Assembly (NCBI RefSeq): GCF_000208745.1
Contig: NC_030853.1
Coordinates: 22,403,060 to 22,467,059 of the forward strand
Origin: Theobroma cacao
Taxonomy: Eukaryota; Streptophyta; Magnoliopsida; Malvales; Malvaceae
Direction: 5' to 3'
DNA: 64,000 nucleotides
Under the pieces are notes generated by a model. The model searched no databases, was not told the DNA's origin, and saw only the letters and a program-made list of their open reading frames with translations. The stretch's first letter is position 1. Each line of letters starts with the position of its first letter. The position numbers were made by a program, and so were the translations under genes. Below are positions 12,720 to 24,385 of this stretch, one piece after another.

Positions 12720-13900
12720 TGGAAGGAAAAAAAAGTTGAAGGCATGGAGGAGCATGATTGCAGTTGAAAGGGGTGATTGAAAGCTTTATGTGGGACAAAA
12801 TCTAATATGGTTAAAAGGTGTGTACAGAAGGAGTTACTGATTCTTTAAGGGGTCTTGTTTAGTAGCTGATCTCTATAAGTTGAGACCTTTTGCTGATGAG
12901 CCCTGGGTTGCTACACTGTCCTGTAGATTTGTTCTTACCTCTTTTAACTTATTGTTATATTATTCTGAGTATGCTGGCCTTTGCTTAGCCTGATATCTTA
13001 GATTCTAATGTTATTTCTGCTATATTCTTCTACAGTTTCATGAGAATATATTGGTAGGTTTGTTCCTTCTCCACTACCTTTCTCATCTTCATGTTATCTC
13101 TATTTTTCTTGTTCAATTCTGTTTCTCTTCCTTGTAACACTTGGGTGCGAAGTCCCAACCTCATGTTTGCAATACTGAATTATTTTAAGCCATTTTGTTA
13201 AATAGTCAGTCTGTTTCAGTAACTTAATCATGGGATTCCTACTCTCTCTTTATTTATAGTTTTTCTATGTTCCTTATAGTGAATTGTCATATTAAAACAT
13301 TCTCAATCATTCTCAAGTTCCCTCAGCAGTATGGAACTATGAAACAGCTTCAAATTTATTCCAAAATGAGTTTTAATGCCAAACTGCGGTGGCTGAAGTT
13401 TTGATTTACCATTATATTAGGAATATCTGGATACTGCTGACAGATGAATTGAATAATATTAAAACATTCCTAAACATTCTTTATGCTGCATAAGCTTGTA
13501 ATTGCTCTTTTATGCTTTTAGCCTGCCATGCTTTTCCCTGTGAACATTTAGCATTGGGCCTGTGTGCAAAAGGTTGATTGGGGAAACTTGTAGATCAGTT
13601 TTGTCTCAACATACTTTCTTAGGCTGCTTTTTTATAACTGCTTGACATACAGCATGATGTGGGATAAAGAGTGCTTAGGGTTAAGAAGATCTGGCGAGTT
13701 TCTTATGCTTGTGACTTTGAACCTGCAATTTTTCTGGTTTCTTTCATGTCTTCAGGAATGTGAGTTTGGACTATGTTTTACATTAGCCAAGTCTCTAGGA
13801 GACGAAGCTGATATTTTATATGCTGTCTTCTAAGATTACAGTTGAAAGCCTAAGAAAGTTCCTAATAGTAGTTGTTTAGTTTTACATTGCTCTTTCAATC
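12720..13900 (+). pseudogene. Decayed copy of Rab-GAP exon 2 and intron 2
   Basis: The segment at about 12735-12905 aligns with exon 2 of the Rab-GAP gene (3424-3619). Shared landmarks are TTTAAGGGGTCT, then a Trp-Gln pair turned into two stops (TAGTAG for TGGCAG), then CCTTTTGCTGATGA and CCCTGGG. The similarity continues through the following intron: ATGGCCTTTGCTT at 3690 against CTGGCCTTTGCTT near 12970, GGTTTTAATGCCA near 4097 against a match near 13370, and GGTTAAGAAGAT near 4732 against a match near 13680. Exons 3-8 were not found. The copy is therefore genomic, since it keeps intron sequence, and is dead. The right boundary is approximate. Confidence 0.8.
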
Positions 13901-14895
13901 TTAGAATGCCTAGTATAAAGAGCTTGAGCCTCTTAATGGTGTGTTCGTAAATCCTTGAATTGCTGAAGCAATTGGAATTAGGGTGAATTGGTTGGGTTCA
14001 TTTTGTAGATGATAAAACATGCCTTTCTTCCAAAGTAAAGAGATGCTAATGTGAGTAGAGGTTTGTTAATGCTAACCAGCTCATTGAGATGCTGTCACTG
14101 GTTTGGCATCCTTATCTTCCAAGATTCTTGTATTGAATAATAGTTAAGTAATAGTATACTGCTAACTTAATGTCGTGACTTAAGACAAGTCGGCCTTGCA
14201 TATATCTATATATGTTACTTGCCAGAGATGCCTTCTATACAATTCTGTCACTGTCAAAGAAGCATTCCTTCTTGGTTGATTTATTCCTAATTAGCTGTGT
14301 CGATACTTTTATTACTTGTTACATAAGAAATATCCTTAGTCCACGTTTACAGAATCAAAGGTGCTTATGGATTACCTCAACCTAATCATAGTTATCTCTT
14401 ATTTATGTTTCAAGTTTACACTTGAAATTCATGCATGATTTCAAATCAGTAAAACATGAGATAAGTCTTGGATTTACAACGATTTTTTGTCACTTAATAG
14501 AAATATCTTTTGGATTAAAAATATGAGTCCATGATTAATAGTATTAGAGACTACTCAACTTTTCACCAATGTCAAATTTTACATAAAAAAAATACCAAAA
14601 ACAAAATAAACTCGATTCAAAATGAGTTTTTTTTTTTTTTTTATAGGTGAAAGAATCATTGCAACAAAATTGATGCATAATTGGGTTAGAGAAAATGTCT
14701 CGAATTACACATCAATAAAAAATAAAATAAATCTTTAAGTTTATATGTAAGAGTTACTAATATTGAGTTCAACTTACAAAACCATCAAAATATGAAAAGC
14801 TTACAACTATATATTTAATGCAACTCAAGTTGCATGTGCTCTATTTAGTGGTTTGGTATATTGTTGACAATGACACTATTTGACAATCTAGTAGC

Positions 14896-14930
<35 letters not shown>

Positions 14931-17690
14931 GTTCATAGCACTAATTAGAAGGCATAAATTTAGAAATTGTCATTACAATCTTTGCATTTAATTAACCTCT
15001 ATGATAGGTTTAGACCACCTGACCCTACCCCTAAGCCTTGCTCACCCACCTCTATACATTGGTTAAAATTAAATATTGTATTTTGGATACTAATTTTTAA
15101 CATTTTAAAATTTATTTTAAAATTAATAGATGTAAACTTAAGCTTGATTTAAATTGAGTAGAATGTACAATTTTAGATGGAGAACTCGATCTTTTATTTT
15201 TTTAAAAAAAATTCTTATTATATTTAGATATATTTTTAAAATATTTTAAATGTAATTTATTTCAAATTTATCACTATTATCACTTTAAAATTTTTTTCAC
15301 ATGCAAAGATAATTGATCTATTATATAATATAAAAGTTTAAATTAAATATTTAATTTAAAATCAATTCACAATTAAATAAGAAATTCTTATTATTTTTAT
15401 ATTTTCAAGATATCCCTTGGTTAACGATAATTTTGTCATAATATTAATATGATATTATTACTTAATTTTTACGTTTCTGGCGAAGCCGGAGACTGAGTAC
15501 GAAGGAGACTGGGCTGAACCCAGTACGAAGGACCGCTGACCGCCTACAGAGCGTAAAGACGGAAGAGTGGGACCCCAAATGTCTTACTATTTTTGGAAAA
15601 AAAAGGACGGGGGAAGGGCAATAATGTCAGTATGAAATAATTAAAGGATCTTATTGATTCGGGGCCTCAGATACTGTGGGCCCCAAATTTAGGAGGAAAA
15701 GACAAAGCATGGAAAGGAACAGAAGAGAGAAAGGACAGAGAAACCCAGCTCAGCTGACAATCACATGTTGTGCCTTGTCAGTCGTTGCGTGGATCATTCT
15801 GTACTCCCTTAGTCAACTTCTTATCACTATCTCCTCCACCAATGACCATGTCCACATGCATATCCCAATTCCTTAAACTTAGCCAAGCCACTCCCCTTTC
15901 CTATTTATTCTTCTCATTGTCCTGCCGAATGACTCAATTGCCCTCATACTGTTTATAGATTTTTTAAACAAATTTTAGAAAAAATTTTGAATCTTGTTTT
16001 TGGAGAGGAGATAATAATTGGGAGAGTTCGGACCGGTTTAGGTCGGACTGTTTTTGGATTCGAGTTTTTTTAAGTTCGGGTTTAGGTTCTCTTGAGTTCA
16101 AAATTATTTTGAATTTGGATCGTAAATTTAAAAGAAATTGAGTTATTTTCAAATATATGTGAGTTGATTGACATTTTTTATAAATAATTAAATGGAGTAA
16201 ATAATTTCATTTTCACAATAGATATCAAGTAATATATTTGATTAATTTAACAAATTTAAAATTAAAATGTGTTAAAATTTTGAATTTTAAAAAATATTTA
16301 TATAAATGTAAATGATACTATAGTTTTATCTATATCATGCACTCAATATCAGATTTTTTTCTGCTTTTTATATTAATGTTTTTAATCATTATAACTTTTC
16401 AAAAATTTCTTCTTTTATTTAACTATTGTTTTCGGTTTGAACATAAAATATGAAAATTAACATTAGACGTAGTCATACAGACAAATGTTCAATTGAAGTG
16501 AATAATAAATATTATTAAAAGGGTACCGCATAAATTATAAGAAATCTAAAATCATGATATTTAAAACTAATTGATATAATATTGTTTTCATTTTAAAAGT
16601 CAAATAATTAATATAATCCTATTTTTATATGTTATTTAATTATATTATTAGAGTTTTATGTTGGTTTATCAACTGAATTGGTGTCATCATGACTTGTAAC
16701 TCTAAACTCAGCAATTGACTTTAAATATTAGTATAGATTTATGTATGCATAAAATAAAATAATTAAATACCAAACATATTTTTATATGCAATGCCCATAA
16801 ATATTTAAGCAAAATTTCAGTAAATTTGTGGTATATAGATAATTTAAAGAAATACACATTTTTATTACATGTAAATACAATAAATATTATAATCATATTC
16901 ATGCATATTCATGTATTATTTTTATTTATTATAAATTTAATTTTTTATATAATATGGTGATACCTATTCATTTTATTTGCATTAGGGTATTTCACATCCA
17001 CTGTGTGTGTGAAAGATTTAAAAGTCTCTTGAAAAAGGAAAAGAAGATAGCTATTTAAAAATAATAGATAGAGGTAGTTTTTTTAAAATGCATTTTATAA
17101 GAAAAATTAAAAACTCATAAATTCTTAATTTTATATTTATTATTATGATATTACATAATTTTATTAGCCGAGTTGGTATCACTTCATCCTTGACATCAAG
17201 CTCAACAATATATATATATATATATAACATAAAAAAAAAAAGCATAATAGAATAATGACATTAAATTTTTTTCTTCCATTTTTACCAATATTTTATCAAA
17301 AGGTTATATTTTGTAAAAAAAAAAAATATTTATCCCATTTAACAATTTAATAATTAATTGATTAAATTTTAAAAGTTTGTTAATGAACTTCTAGAATTAA
17401 ATTCTCACACTTTATCTAAATTTATCATTATACTTATAAATAGATAGGGCGCATCCTTATATATAATTAATAGTTAAGATTTTTTATGCTATAATAATAA
17501 TTAGGATAAAAATGGTATATAAATTTTTTTATGGAAAGAATGAAAAATCGAAAAAGAGTTAAAATCCAACCAAAAGATCGTGTCTTCGAGCAAAATTCAT
17601 GTAAAAATTAAGGGTACGACCGTAATTATCGGCAGGACTTACGGGTAGATTTCCAAAACTCATCCGCAATTATTTGCGCCACAACTACCT
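13901..17690. other. AT-rich intergenic region before SAMDC
   Basis: No gene was recognised in about 3.8 kb. It holds an (ATT)n run at 14897-14930, a GC-richer patch at 15470-15960 with a small internal repeat of GAGACTG and AGTACGAAGGA, and long A/T tracts. Open frames here are short and lack any family likeness. Confidence 0.5.
14897..14930 (+). repeat. (ATT)11 microsatellite
   Basis: An uninterrupted trinucleotide run in intergenic DNA. Confidence 0.95.
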
Positions 17691-17691
17691 C

Positions 17692-17698
17692 TATAAAA
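17692..17698 (+). promoter_or_regulatory. TATA box of the SAMDC gene
   Basis: TATAAAA in the context CTATAAAAGG, about 1.57 kb upstream of the main SAMDC start but just before the inferred non-coding first exon. Transcription would start near 17725. It is the best TATA match in the region. Confidence 0.65.
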
Positions 17699-17724
17699 GG
17701 CCACCCACAACTTTCTGCACAAGC

Positions 17725-18856
17725 CTCAGAAGAAAAAGAAAAAACAAAGAAACCAAATAATTCTGCAAAAAGAAAAAGAAAGCACCCTCTGATTCTTAGT
17801 CGATTTCTATCGGATTCTTTTTGGGTTTCTTTCACTTTTTCCAATAGTTTTCGAATTGGTACGTTTAATGATAATTCTTGTTTATTTTATCGTTTTTATT
17901 GCTTGTGTTTTTGGATCTTTTTTGCAATTGTTTTGGTAGATTCATTGATTGTGATTTTCTTTTTGAGTTTCAGGTTTTGATCGAAAGGTTCAGAAAAAGG
18001 GTTCTTCTTGGAGAGCTACTTGTTTTGATTGTTTTACATTGTGAGTATTGCCTTTTCTTCAACTGAGACTATTATGTTCTTTTATGCGTTTGATTTTGTA
18101 TCTTGTTCTGTTTCTTTGTTGATAAGTTATGTTTACTATTGTGTTAAGGGAACGAAAATTCAGAAGCCCTTTTATGTGTTATTGTGACTTAGGTGATTTC
18201 TGCCTTGAAAATTGAAATTCTGTTTTTTTTTTTTAATTTCGGACAAAAAAAGTTTTTTTTTTTAAACTCTCCAGTTTTTCCCAAATTGCTGCTTGCTTTA
18301 TCGCTTTAGGAAATTGGCATTATTTCAATTGTTTCAGTAGAAAAAAAATCAATGGATATAGTGCGTATCTGGTGCTGAAAACACCCTGCTGAATATTTTC
18401 TTTGAATGGTTTTTAACCGTTCCTCTTAATCTCTGCTGAGGAATTCGTTCTGCTTATGTTAAAAAGCACTCGTACAATTATACTAGCATGATACTTTTTC
18501 TGTTAAGAAAGTTAATATACTCGTGCATTTTTTTTAATTAGAATAGTTATTGTTTTACCCTCAAGAAAATGAATAAAAGATTAGATTATGCTCTTGCTGT
18601 TTATTATTATAAAGTTTTGGAAATCGAGTTGATATCTACAGCTTGTTGTCTCTGATTTTGAAAATTGCCATGTCCACAAAAGAAAAATGGAGAGGAATAA
18701 TATCAATTTTAGTACTTCTTTGCTTGTTTTCACCACCTTGTGAATGTTGCTTGGTGCATCTTAATTATTTACATTGTCCTGGAGTATCTTAATTTATTGA
18801 TTCATCATTTGCAAAGTTGTTTTAGTGCTTAATTTATATTTGGGTGGCTCTATCAG
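17725..18856 (+). other. SAMDC 5' UTR exons and leader introns
   Basis: Two non-coding exons are inferred: about 17725-17858 (donor GTACG) and 17974-18040 (acceptor TTTCAG, donor GTGAGT). A leader intron of about 816 bp then ends at 18856. Leader introns are usual in plant SAMDC genes. The exact exon ends rest on splice-site consensus only. Confidence 0.5.
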
Positions 18857-18866
18857 GAAAGACTGA

Positions 18867-18875
18867 ATGATCTAA
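18867..18875 (+). CDS. Tiny uORF of SAMDC
   Basis: ATGATCTAA encodes Met-Ile-stop. Its last A is the first base of the next ATG (TAATG), so it overlaps the conserved uORF by one base. This arrangement is known from plant SAMDC mRNAs. In that family the tiny uORF lets ribosomes bypass the longer repressive uORF when polyamines are low. Confidence 0.85.
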   Translation: MI

Positions 18876-19128
18876 TGGAGTCCAAGGGTGGGAAAAAGAA
18901 GTCTAGTAGTAGTAAATCTTTGTTCTACGAAGCTCCTCTCGGTTACAGCATTGAAGACGTTCGACCTCACGGTGGAATCAAGAAATTCCGATCTGCTGCT
19001 TACTCCAATGTGAGTTTTTGTTCTTGAATTTTACCTGGTCTTTGTTTCATCATATAAATACGGATGGACCCTTTTAATTGACATTTTCTGATGCTTTATT
19101 TGTGCAGTGTGTCCGAAGACCATCCTGA
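18875..19128 (+). CDS. Conserved peptide uORF of SAMDC
   Basis: A 51-residue uORF in two exons: 18875-19009 and 19108-19128, split by a 98-bp intron with GTGAGT donor and GCAG acceptor. The peptide contains SLFYEAPLGYSIEDVRPHGG and ends in CVRRPS. This is the classic SAMDC upstream peptide, conserved across plants and known to stall ribosomes when polyamines are plentiful, which lowers translation of the main enzyme. Its stop lies 131 bases before the main ATG, on the same spliced exon. Sequence likeness is strong over the whole peptide, so I regard it as functional. Confidence 0.95.
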
Positions 19129-19259
19129 GTTTCGTGAAGTTTTGACTTAACCCCCAAAGCCTCAATCACACTGCAAATACTCTAGTCTGTTTCCTTCCTT
19201 ACCTCTTTATTCTCTCATTCTTCCTTCTTGCAATACCAGTTGTTTCTTTTTAAGCCAAG

Positions 19260-20372
19260 ATGGCCTTCCCTGTCTCTGCAATTGGATTTGAAGGCTATGA
19301 AAAGAGGCTCGAGGTGTCATTTTTTGACCCTGGTTCATTTGTTGATCCTCGAGGGATGGGCCTTCGCTCCTTATCCAAAATACAATTGGATGAAATCCTG
19401 AAACCAGCTGAATGCACAATCGTTTCTTCACTGTCAAACGATCATGTTGATTCATATGTTCTTTCTGAATCAAGCCTCTTTGTCTACCCTTACAAAATCA
19501 TCATCAAGACTTGTGGGACTACAAAATTGCTTCTTTCGATCCCTGCCATTCTGAGGTTTGCTAACAACCTTTCACTTTCTGTACGGTCTGTGAGGTACAC
19601 TCATGGGAGCTTCATATTTCCTGGGGCTCAACCATTTCCACATCGTAACTTCTCTGAGGAAGTAGCGATCCTTGATCGCTTTTTTCTTAAGCTTGGTTCT
19701 CGTAGGAAGGCTTATATTATGGGTAGTTCTGATAAAACAAAGAAATGGCATGTTTATTCAGCTTATGCAGAAAGGAGTGGTCATTCAGATCCAGTTTATA
19801 CTTTAGAAATGTGCATGACTGGTTTGGACAAGAAGAAGGCATCTGTCTTCTACAAAACACATGTAAGTTCAGCAGTGTTGATGACTGAGCATTCAGGTAT
19901 TAGGGAGATTCTTCCACAGTCCCAGATATGTGATTTTGAGTTTGACCCTTGTGGTTACTCCATGAATTCAATTGAAAAGGATGCAATATCAACAATTCAT
20001 GTCACTCCAGAAGACGGTTTCAGTTATGCAAGTTTTGAGGCAGCCGGTTATGATTTTGAGACCGTGAAATTGAATCAGCTGATTGAGAGAGTTTTAGCTT
20101 GTTTCAGGCCAACTGAGTTCTCTGTATCTTTGCATGCTGACGTCAATGGAGATGTACTTGATCATAGGATCCCTCTTGATGTGAATGGGTACTGTTGTGA
20201 AGAAAGGAGATTTGATGTGCTTGGGAACGGCAGTTCAGTCATTTACTACAGCTTTATTGGTGCTGATGTCTGTGTGTCGCCTAGGTCTATTCTGAAATGT
20301 TGCTGGAGTGAGGATGAGAAGGATGAGGAAGTTGGATTTCGACCTGTTCCATACCATCTGAGTGCTCTATAG
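19260..20372 (+). CDS. SAMDC: S-adenosylmethionine decarboxylase proenzyme
   Basis: A 370-residue proenzyme encoded by one uninterrupted exon, as in other plants. The enzyme decarboxylates S-adenosylmethionine to supply aminopropyl groups for spermidine and spermine in the cytosol. The self-processing site [10 protein letters not shown] is intact: cleavage between Glu70 and Ser71 would give the pyruvoyl group on Ser71. The catalytic Cys of KTCGTTKL is Cys85, and the acidic N-terminal [10 protein letters not shown] is conserved. A Thr/Pro/Glu-rich stretch ([16 protein letters not shown]) matches the PEST-like region that keeps the enzyme short-lived. Translation is probably controlled by the two uORFs upstream. 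Its place near FTSHI3 and the Rab-GAP gene recalls Arabidopsis At3g02470. Poly(A) signals are likely near 20550 and 20664. Confidence 0.97.
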   Translation: MAFPVSAIGFEGYEKRLEVSFFDPGSFVDPRGMGLRSLSKIQLDEILKPAECTIVSSLSNDHVDSYVLSESSLFVYPYKIIIKTCGTTKLLLSIPAILRFANNLSLSVRSVRYTHGSFIFPGAQPFPHRNFSEEVAILDRFFLKLGSRRKAYIMGSSDKTKKWHVYSAYAERSGHSDPVYTLEMCMTGLDKKKASVFYKTHVSSAVLMTEHSGIREILPQSQICDFEFDPCGYSMNSIEKDAISTIHVTPEDGFSYASFEAAGYDFETVKLNQLIERVLACFRPTEFSVSLHADVNGDVLDHRIPLDVNGYCCEERRFDVLGNGSSVIYYSFIGADVCVSPRSILKCCWSEDEKDEEVGFRPVPYHLSAL

Positions 20373-20700
20373 CTTTGGATACTGGACATTGTAGGGGTGA
20401 ACCATGAGTCCAAGAGTCAATGTGTTTGAATGCATACTGTTATGGAAAAAAGAGCTCCTGGAGTGCTGCTAAAGTAAGGATGAGAAGGATGAGGATGTTG
20501 AACTGAAATTATTTTTAGTTTATATATTTGTTTCTGTTGTTTTTCTATAATAAATGTTGTGGGGTTATGTGCAGAGGAGGCGAACAGCTTAAGGATTTAT
20601 CTACGCATTTGACAGTTATTTTGGAAATGATTTGGGTGCTAGATATCACTGGAGCTTAATTTAAATAAAGTGTGCTATTTGTGCTACTAAAATTTTCATT
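20373..20700 (+). other. SAMDC 3' UTR with a copy of the coding end
   Basis: Bases 20467-20504 resemble the coding stretch 20301-20338, sharing AGGATGAGAAGGATGAGGA. The 3' UTR therefore holds a diverged direct repeat of the last part of the coding sequence, offset by about 166 bp. Confidence 0.7.
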
Positions 20701-21808
20701 GCATTTATTTAGCATCACAATTATTATCTTATAATTTGACCTTTTTCTTACTTTGATATACATGTGTTTTTGCTAGTGAGTTTCTTTTAACATAAACTAG
20801 GATGTCCAGCATGATTTGTGCTGGATTCCTTCCTGTACAACTCAGTGGTCGGTGTAGCTTACATTATATATTTCCTTATACTTCTCCTTCTGGGTCTCTT
20901 GCGCTCAGATAAATTGTCCTTTTAGAAAGAACAACAATTTCAAATGCATAAAAACCACCAAATTGAGCACCCTAGATATAGAATTCCCTGGACACTGGCA
21001 TACGGAATGCTTTATGACTAGGAACATTACAGACAAAGAGGTAAATATATGATTACTTGCATGAAGTTGACGATCAACTTTCATTGGCCTCAATAACCTT
21101 GTAATTGTACTTGTACTATATAGTTCAGGAGATTTCCCCCATTGAAAGATGCACCTTGCAAGTTATAGTTACCCTTGCCGCTTTCAGAATTGTTCCTACA
21201 ATTCTGACCAGCAACCTAATCTGAGAGTTAATGAAATCTGTAAAATGCTTTCCCACGTATTACATGATTTTCGCATGGGGACATATTGCATATACTCTAT
21301 CTTCCTTCCACTCTTAAGTTTCCTAACTCCATGTGATTCTATAATGAAAAATAAGGGATAAAATTGAAATCATTTTAATTTGCCCATAAGTTGAAGAGCA
21401 GGTGCAGAATATGACAGTCCCAATAGAGTCATGCAAGATAAAAATGGTCAACACCTACACCTATAATCAACTGGAAACGTGCATAATATCCCAAAGTGCC
21501 ATAACCGGTCAAGCCACAGGCTTTGATGAACAGAACTGTAGTTTCACCCCCCACACAAACCAGCATAACAATAGTTGCTAAAGAATTGAGATTTGTGTAA
21601 AATAGAGGGAGTTCTGGAATAAATGGAAGAAGTGCATATTCTTGTTCCAATCCTAATTGATTTTTACAGTATACTATAAAACCATAAAAATTGCACAAAA
21701 TGGGTTACAAATGACATGTAGTCAGCCTTCAGCTTCTTAAACGCAGCAATCAGTAAATAATTAAGAGAGGGGTTCACCTCCTGGTTTTTTATAAGGGTTT
21801 GGTTGCAC
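20701..21808. other. Spacer between convergent SAMDC and RRP7 genes
   Basis: About 1.1 kb between two convergent 3' ends. It should contain the RRP7 3' UTR on the minus strand. I see no gene in it. Confidence 0.4.
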
Positions 21809-23815
21809 TCAGTAAGGTCGAAACTTCCTAGCAGCCCTCAACTGTTGGATACGCTTTTTATCCTGCTCAAATCTGCTCTGGAGCATCATAAGTTCTGCAA
21901 GGAAATAAACAAGTACATAACAAATCATAAGTTCTTATTTTAGTATTTATATACGTAAATAACAAGTACATTCGTACATCATATACATAGCCATAGTCAG
22001 ATGAAAATCCATAGGCATGAGAAAACAACCAATTAGTTGCAATACCTCAAATGAATAGAGCAGCTCTTCTTTTCATTTTTATGGTTTATTAGTTAATATC
22101 AAAGAAGAAAATTTATCTAGTGGCTATCATGATGAAAAAAACAAAAACAAAAATACAACAATGAAATGAAACTAATTCTAACGTCAAGACCCTACAACAT
22201 AATTAATCACACCTTAACTCAAAATTTTTACAAAATTTTAATGGTTAATGTTCAGAATAAACTCAAGAGTGACATCTAAGAAAGAGAACCAACAAACTCT
22301 ATATAAGATCATCCATACCATTCCTCTTGGCTTCTCTTTTTTGAAACCGATAGAAATCAAAGACCTCTTTGCTCTTCTTCTTAGCTAATTTCCCCTCCAC
22401 AGCAGCCTGGGAAACAGAACCCACTGTAGTTCCACTTTCAAATTCTGTTGTCTTTTTCCTTCCTTTATGATGTTCAACAAGTGTCCATCCCCCTTCTGTA
22501 AGACAAGCTTCTCTTTCTTTTCTTTCCTGTATCACCATAATGACGTAAGTGAGAAACTACAGGTAACTAGCAGCTGCAATTCCCAGTACCAAAAAAGACA
22601 AACAGACAACATATTTCTAACTGATCATGTGTAAAGGCATAAATTCATAACACATAGCATATGCATGAACCAGTTGTGTACTGCTAGGACCAAATTCATT
22701 TCCCAAAAAGGCCTAAATTATTCACCAGTGAGGGTGCCAGAAAGAGAAAGTACCTGTTCAAGTTTTGCCTCATGGGCAATTATAAACTCATCAATTCTTT
22801 GTTGCAAAACCTTCAAGCCAGGCCTACTTTGGTGGTACTCGATAACCCATTCTGCGGTTTATGAAGTTTTTCAATAAAATAACCAAAATGATAGAACTTG
22901 TTATCAATTGACAATATATGATCAAATTTTAAAACCCAGGAAAGAAAAGGTATGCTGATTTCTATCAAATAACCAAATAGAACTTTAACTACAAGTATGA
23001 CAATTGCTATATTGTGATACAAATCCTACACAAAGTTTAAGTGAACATTTAGACAAATAGGTTATAAGGCAAAATTGAGCATATATACCATAATAAGACT
23101 GAAAAGAGTAACGGTCCAAAAGCTTATCTACAATGTCAAAAGCTTAAAATATTTAATGAAAGGTCACCAGTTTCATACTTTTCATTCCTTGTGAGCAGTC
23201 TTCATCCCCTGAAGGTATTTCATATACTTCATCTTTATCAGCTGCTTTACTCTTTTCCACCAACAGTTGATTCTCCCCTGATGAGCTGTGTTCCTTCTTT
23301 TTCTTTTTTCTATCCTTCTTAAATTTGCCTACAAGATAAAACCCAAAACAATTATCTAACACCAAAGAGAAACTGCAATATCGGCGTCAACTGATGAATT
23401 TCTAAATAGAACAAACAAAACCCATCACTTATTCACAACTCTTAATCTCACTTTCAGTATCAGCCACAGCATGCCTTATTAAATCTTTGATCTTACTCTC
23501 ACCATTTAATGAAACAAGAAAAAAACTCTCACCATTTTGTTTCTGGAAATGGTCTTCTTCCTCATCACCGAGCTGATCAACAATTCCAATGATGGCATTA
23601 TTTTTCTCCTTACTTTTTCTTTTCTTCTTGCTTGATTTATCCCTTTTCTTTTCTTCTTTGGTTTCAACCAAATTGGCCACTGAAACAAAGAAAAAAAAGA
23701 AATCCATTATAAAGGTTATTACGTATCCAAAAATATCATTCAAAGACAAAATGTCACCACGTCTTAAGAATTTCCATTGGCATTTACCCTTCTCCCTACT
23801 TCTCTTCTTCTTCAT
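21809..23815 (-). CDS. RRP7: RRP7-like ribosomal RNA-processing protein
   Basis: Six coding exons on the minus strand: 23788-23815, 23533-23679, 23179-23328, 22754-22851, 22319-22526 and 21809-21894. They join in frame to 238 residues with GT-AG junctions. The N-terminal half is a Lys/Arg/Glu-rich tail (KKRDKSSKKKRKSKEKNN), as in nucleolar proteins. The C-terminal half is the conserved RRP7 domain: VIEYHQSRPGLKVLQQRIDE, then GGWTLVEHHKGRKKT, SQAAVEGKLAKKKSKEV, DFYRFQKREAKR, and the ending RIQQLRAARKFRPY. RRP7 acts in the small-subunit processome for 18S rRNA maturation. The start at 23815 was chosen because the inferred 5' leader near 24400-24600 has no ATG on this strand. The frame is open a little further upstream, so an extra N-terminal exon is possible. 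The Arabidopsis counterpart is At5g38720 by memory. Confidence 0.85.
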
Positions 23816-24022
23816 AGTAGACTTGTTCTTCAAAGTTTCAATATTTTCTGAGATTAAAAAGAGACAGAATGTATCATATAAATTGATAGATGTAACCCAT
23901 AGAACTTTCTTCTTCCTTAAACAAGTATATATCAAACTGAAGAATAAAATAAGCAATTTGCAGCTCAAACATTAACTACCTCTTAAATTCCGACATGAAT
24001 AGCAAAATCAATAATACTTCAT

Positions 24023-24368
24023 TTTTTTGAAAGATCAATTTCATTAATTCAATGTTCACACCATTTACAAGGATGCCGAGGTAAGTCTGCAGCCATCAGC
24101 TATTCAGCCACAGACTCTCCCCAGCATGAGAGCAACAACATAGAATCAACCATAACCCAATATCCCTACAAAACATTGACACTGAAAGGGCCCCCACCTA
24201 CCAATGGCTTTCGCAATGAAATCTTTCGATACCCCCTTCAATTGTCAAAAACCCTTTAACCCCACTATCCCGGTGTAGAAACAGCTAAAGCCACTGGAGA
24301 GAGAAGGGAAAGTGAAAGAGTTGTAGAAAGGGAGAAAGTGGCCGCGCGTTAGTGAGAGAAAGAAAAAT
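24023..24368 (-). mobile_element. Short non-LTR retroposon (LINE 3' end or SINE-like)
   Basis: On the minus strand this segment ends in GAAATTGATCTTTC followed by a short A run, as do plant LINE 3' ends. It is flanked by near-identical 17-bp repeats: 24006-24022 and 24369-24385, 15 of 17 bases equal. These fit a target-site duplication that has aged. At about 345 bp it would be a 5'-truncated LINE or a SINE. No clear pol III A and B boxes were seen. It lies between the inferred leader exon of RRP7 and its first coding exon, in the same orientation as the gene. Confidence 0.65.
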
Positions 24369-24385
24369 AATCAATACGACTTCAT

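Noticed and set aside
15470..15570. Possible SINE or tRNA-like GC-rich patch
   Set aside because: No A/B box pair, no cloverleaf and no flanking target repeats could be found.
15676..15876. 66-residue frame in the GC-richer patch before SAMDC
   Set aside because: No family likeness, no splice-consistent extension, and surrounding sequence is not conserved-looking.
23589..23975. 128-residue plus-strand open frame opposite RRP7
   Set aside because: It is the mirror of the Lys-rich RRP7 exons; its Phe/Leu-rich translation comes from A-rich codons read backwards.
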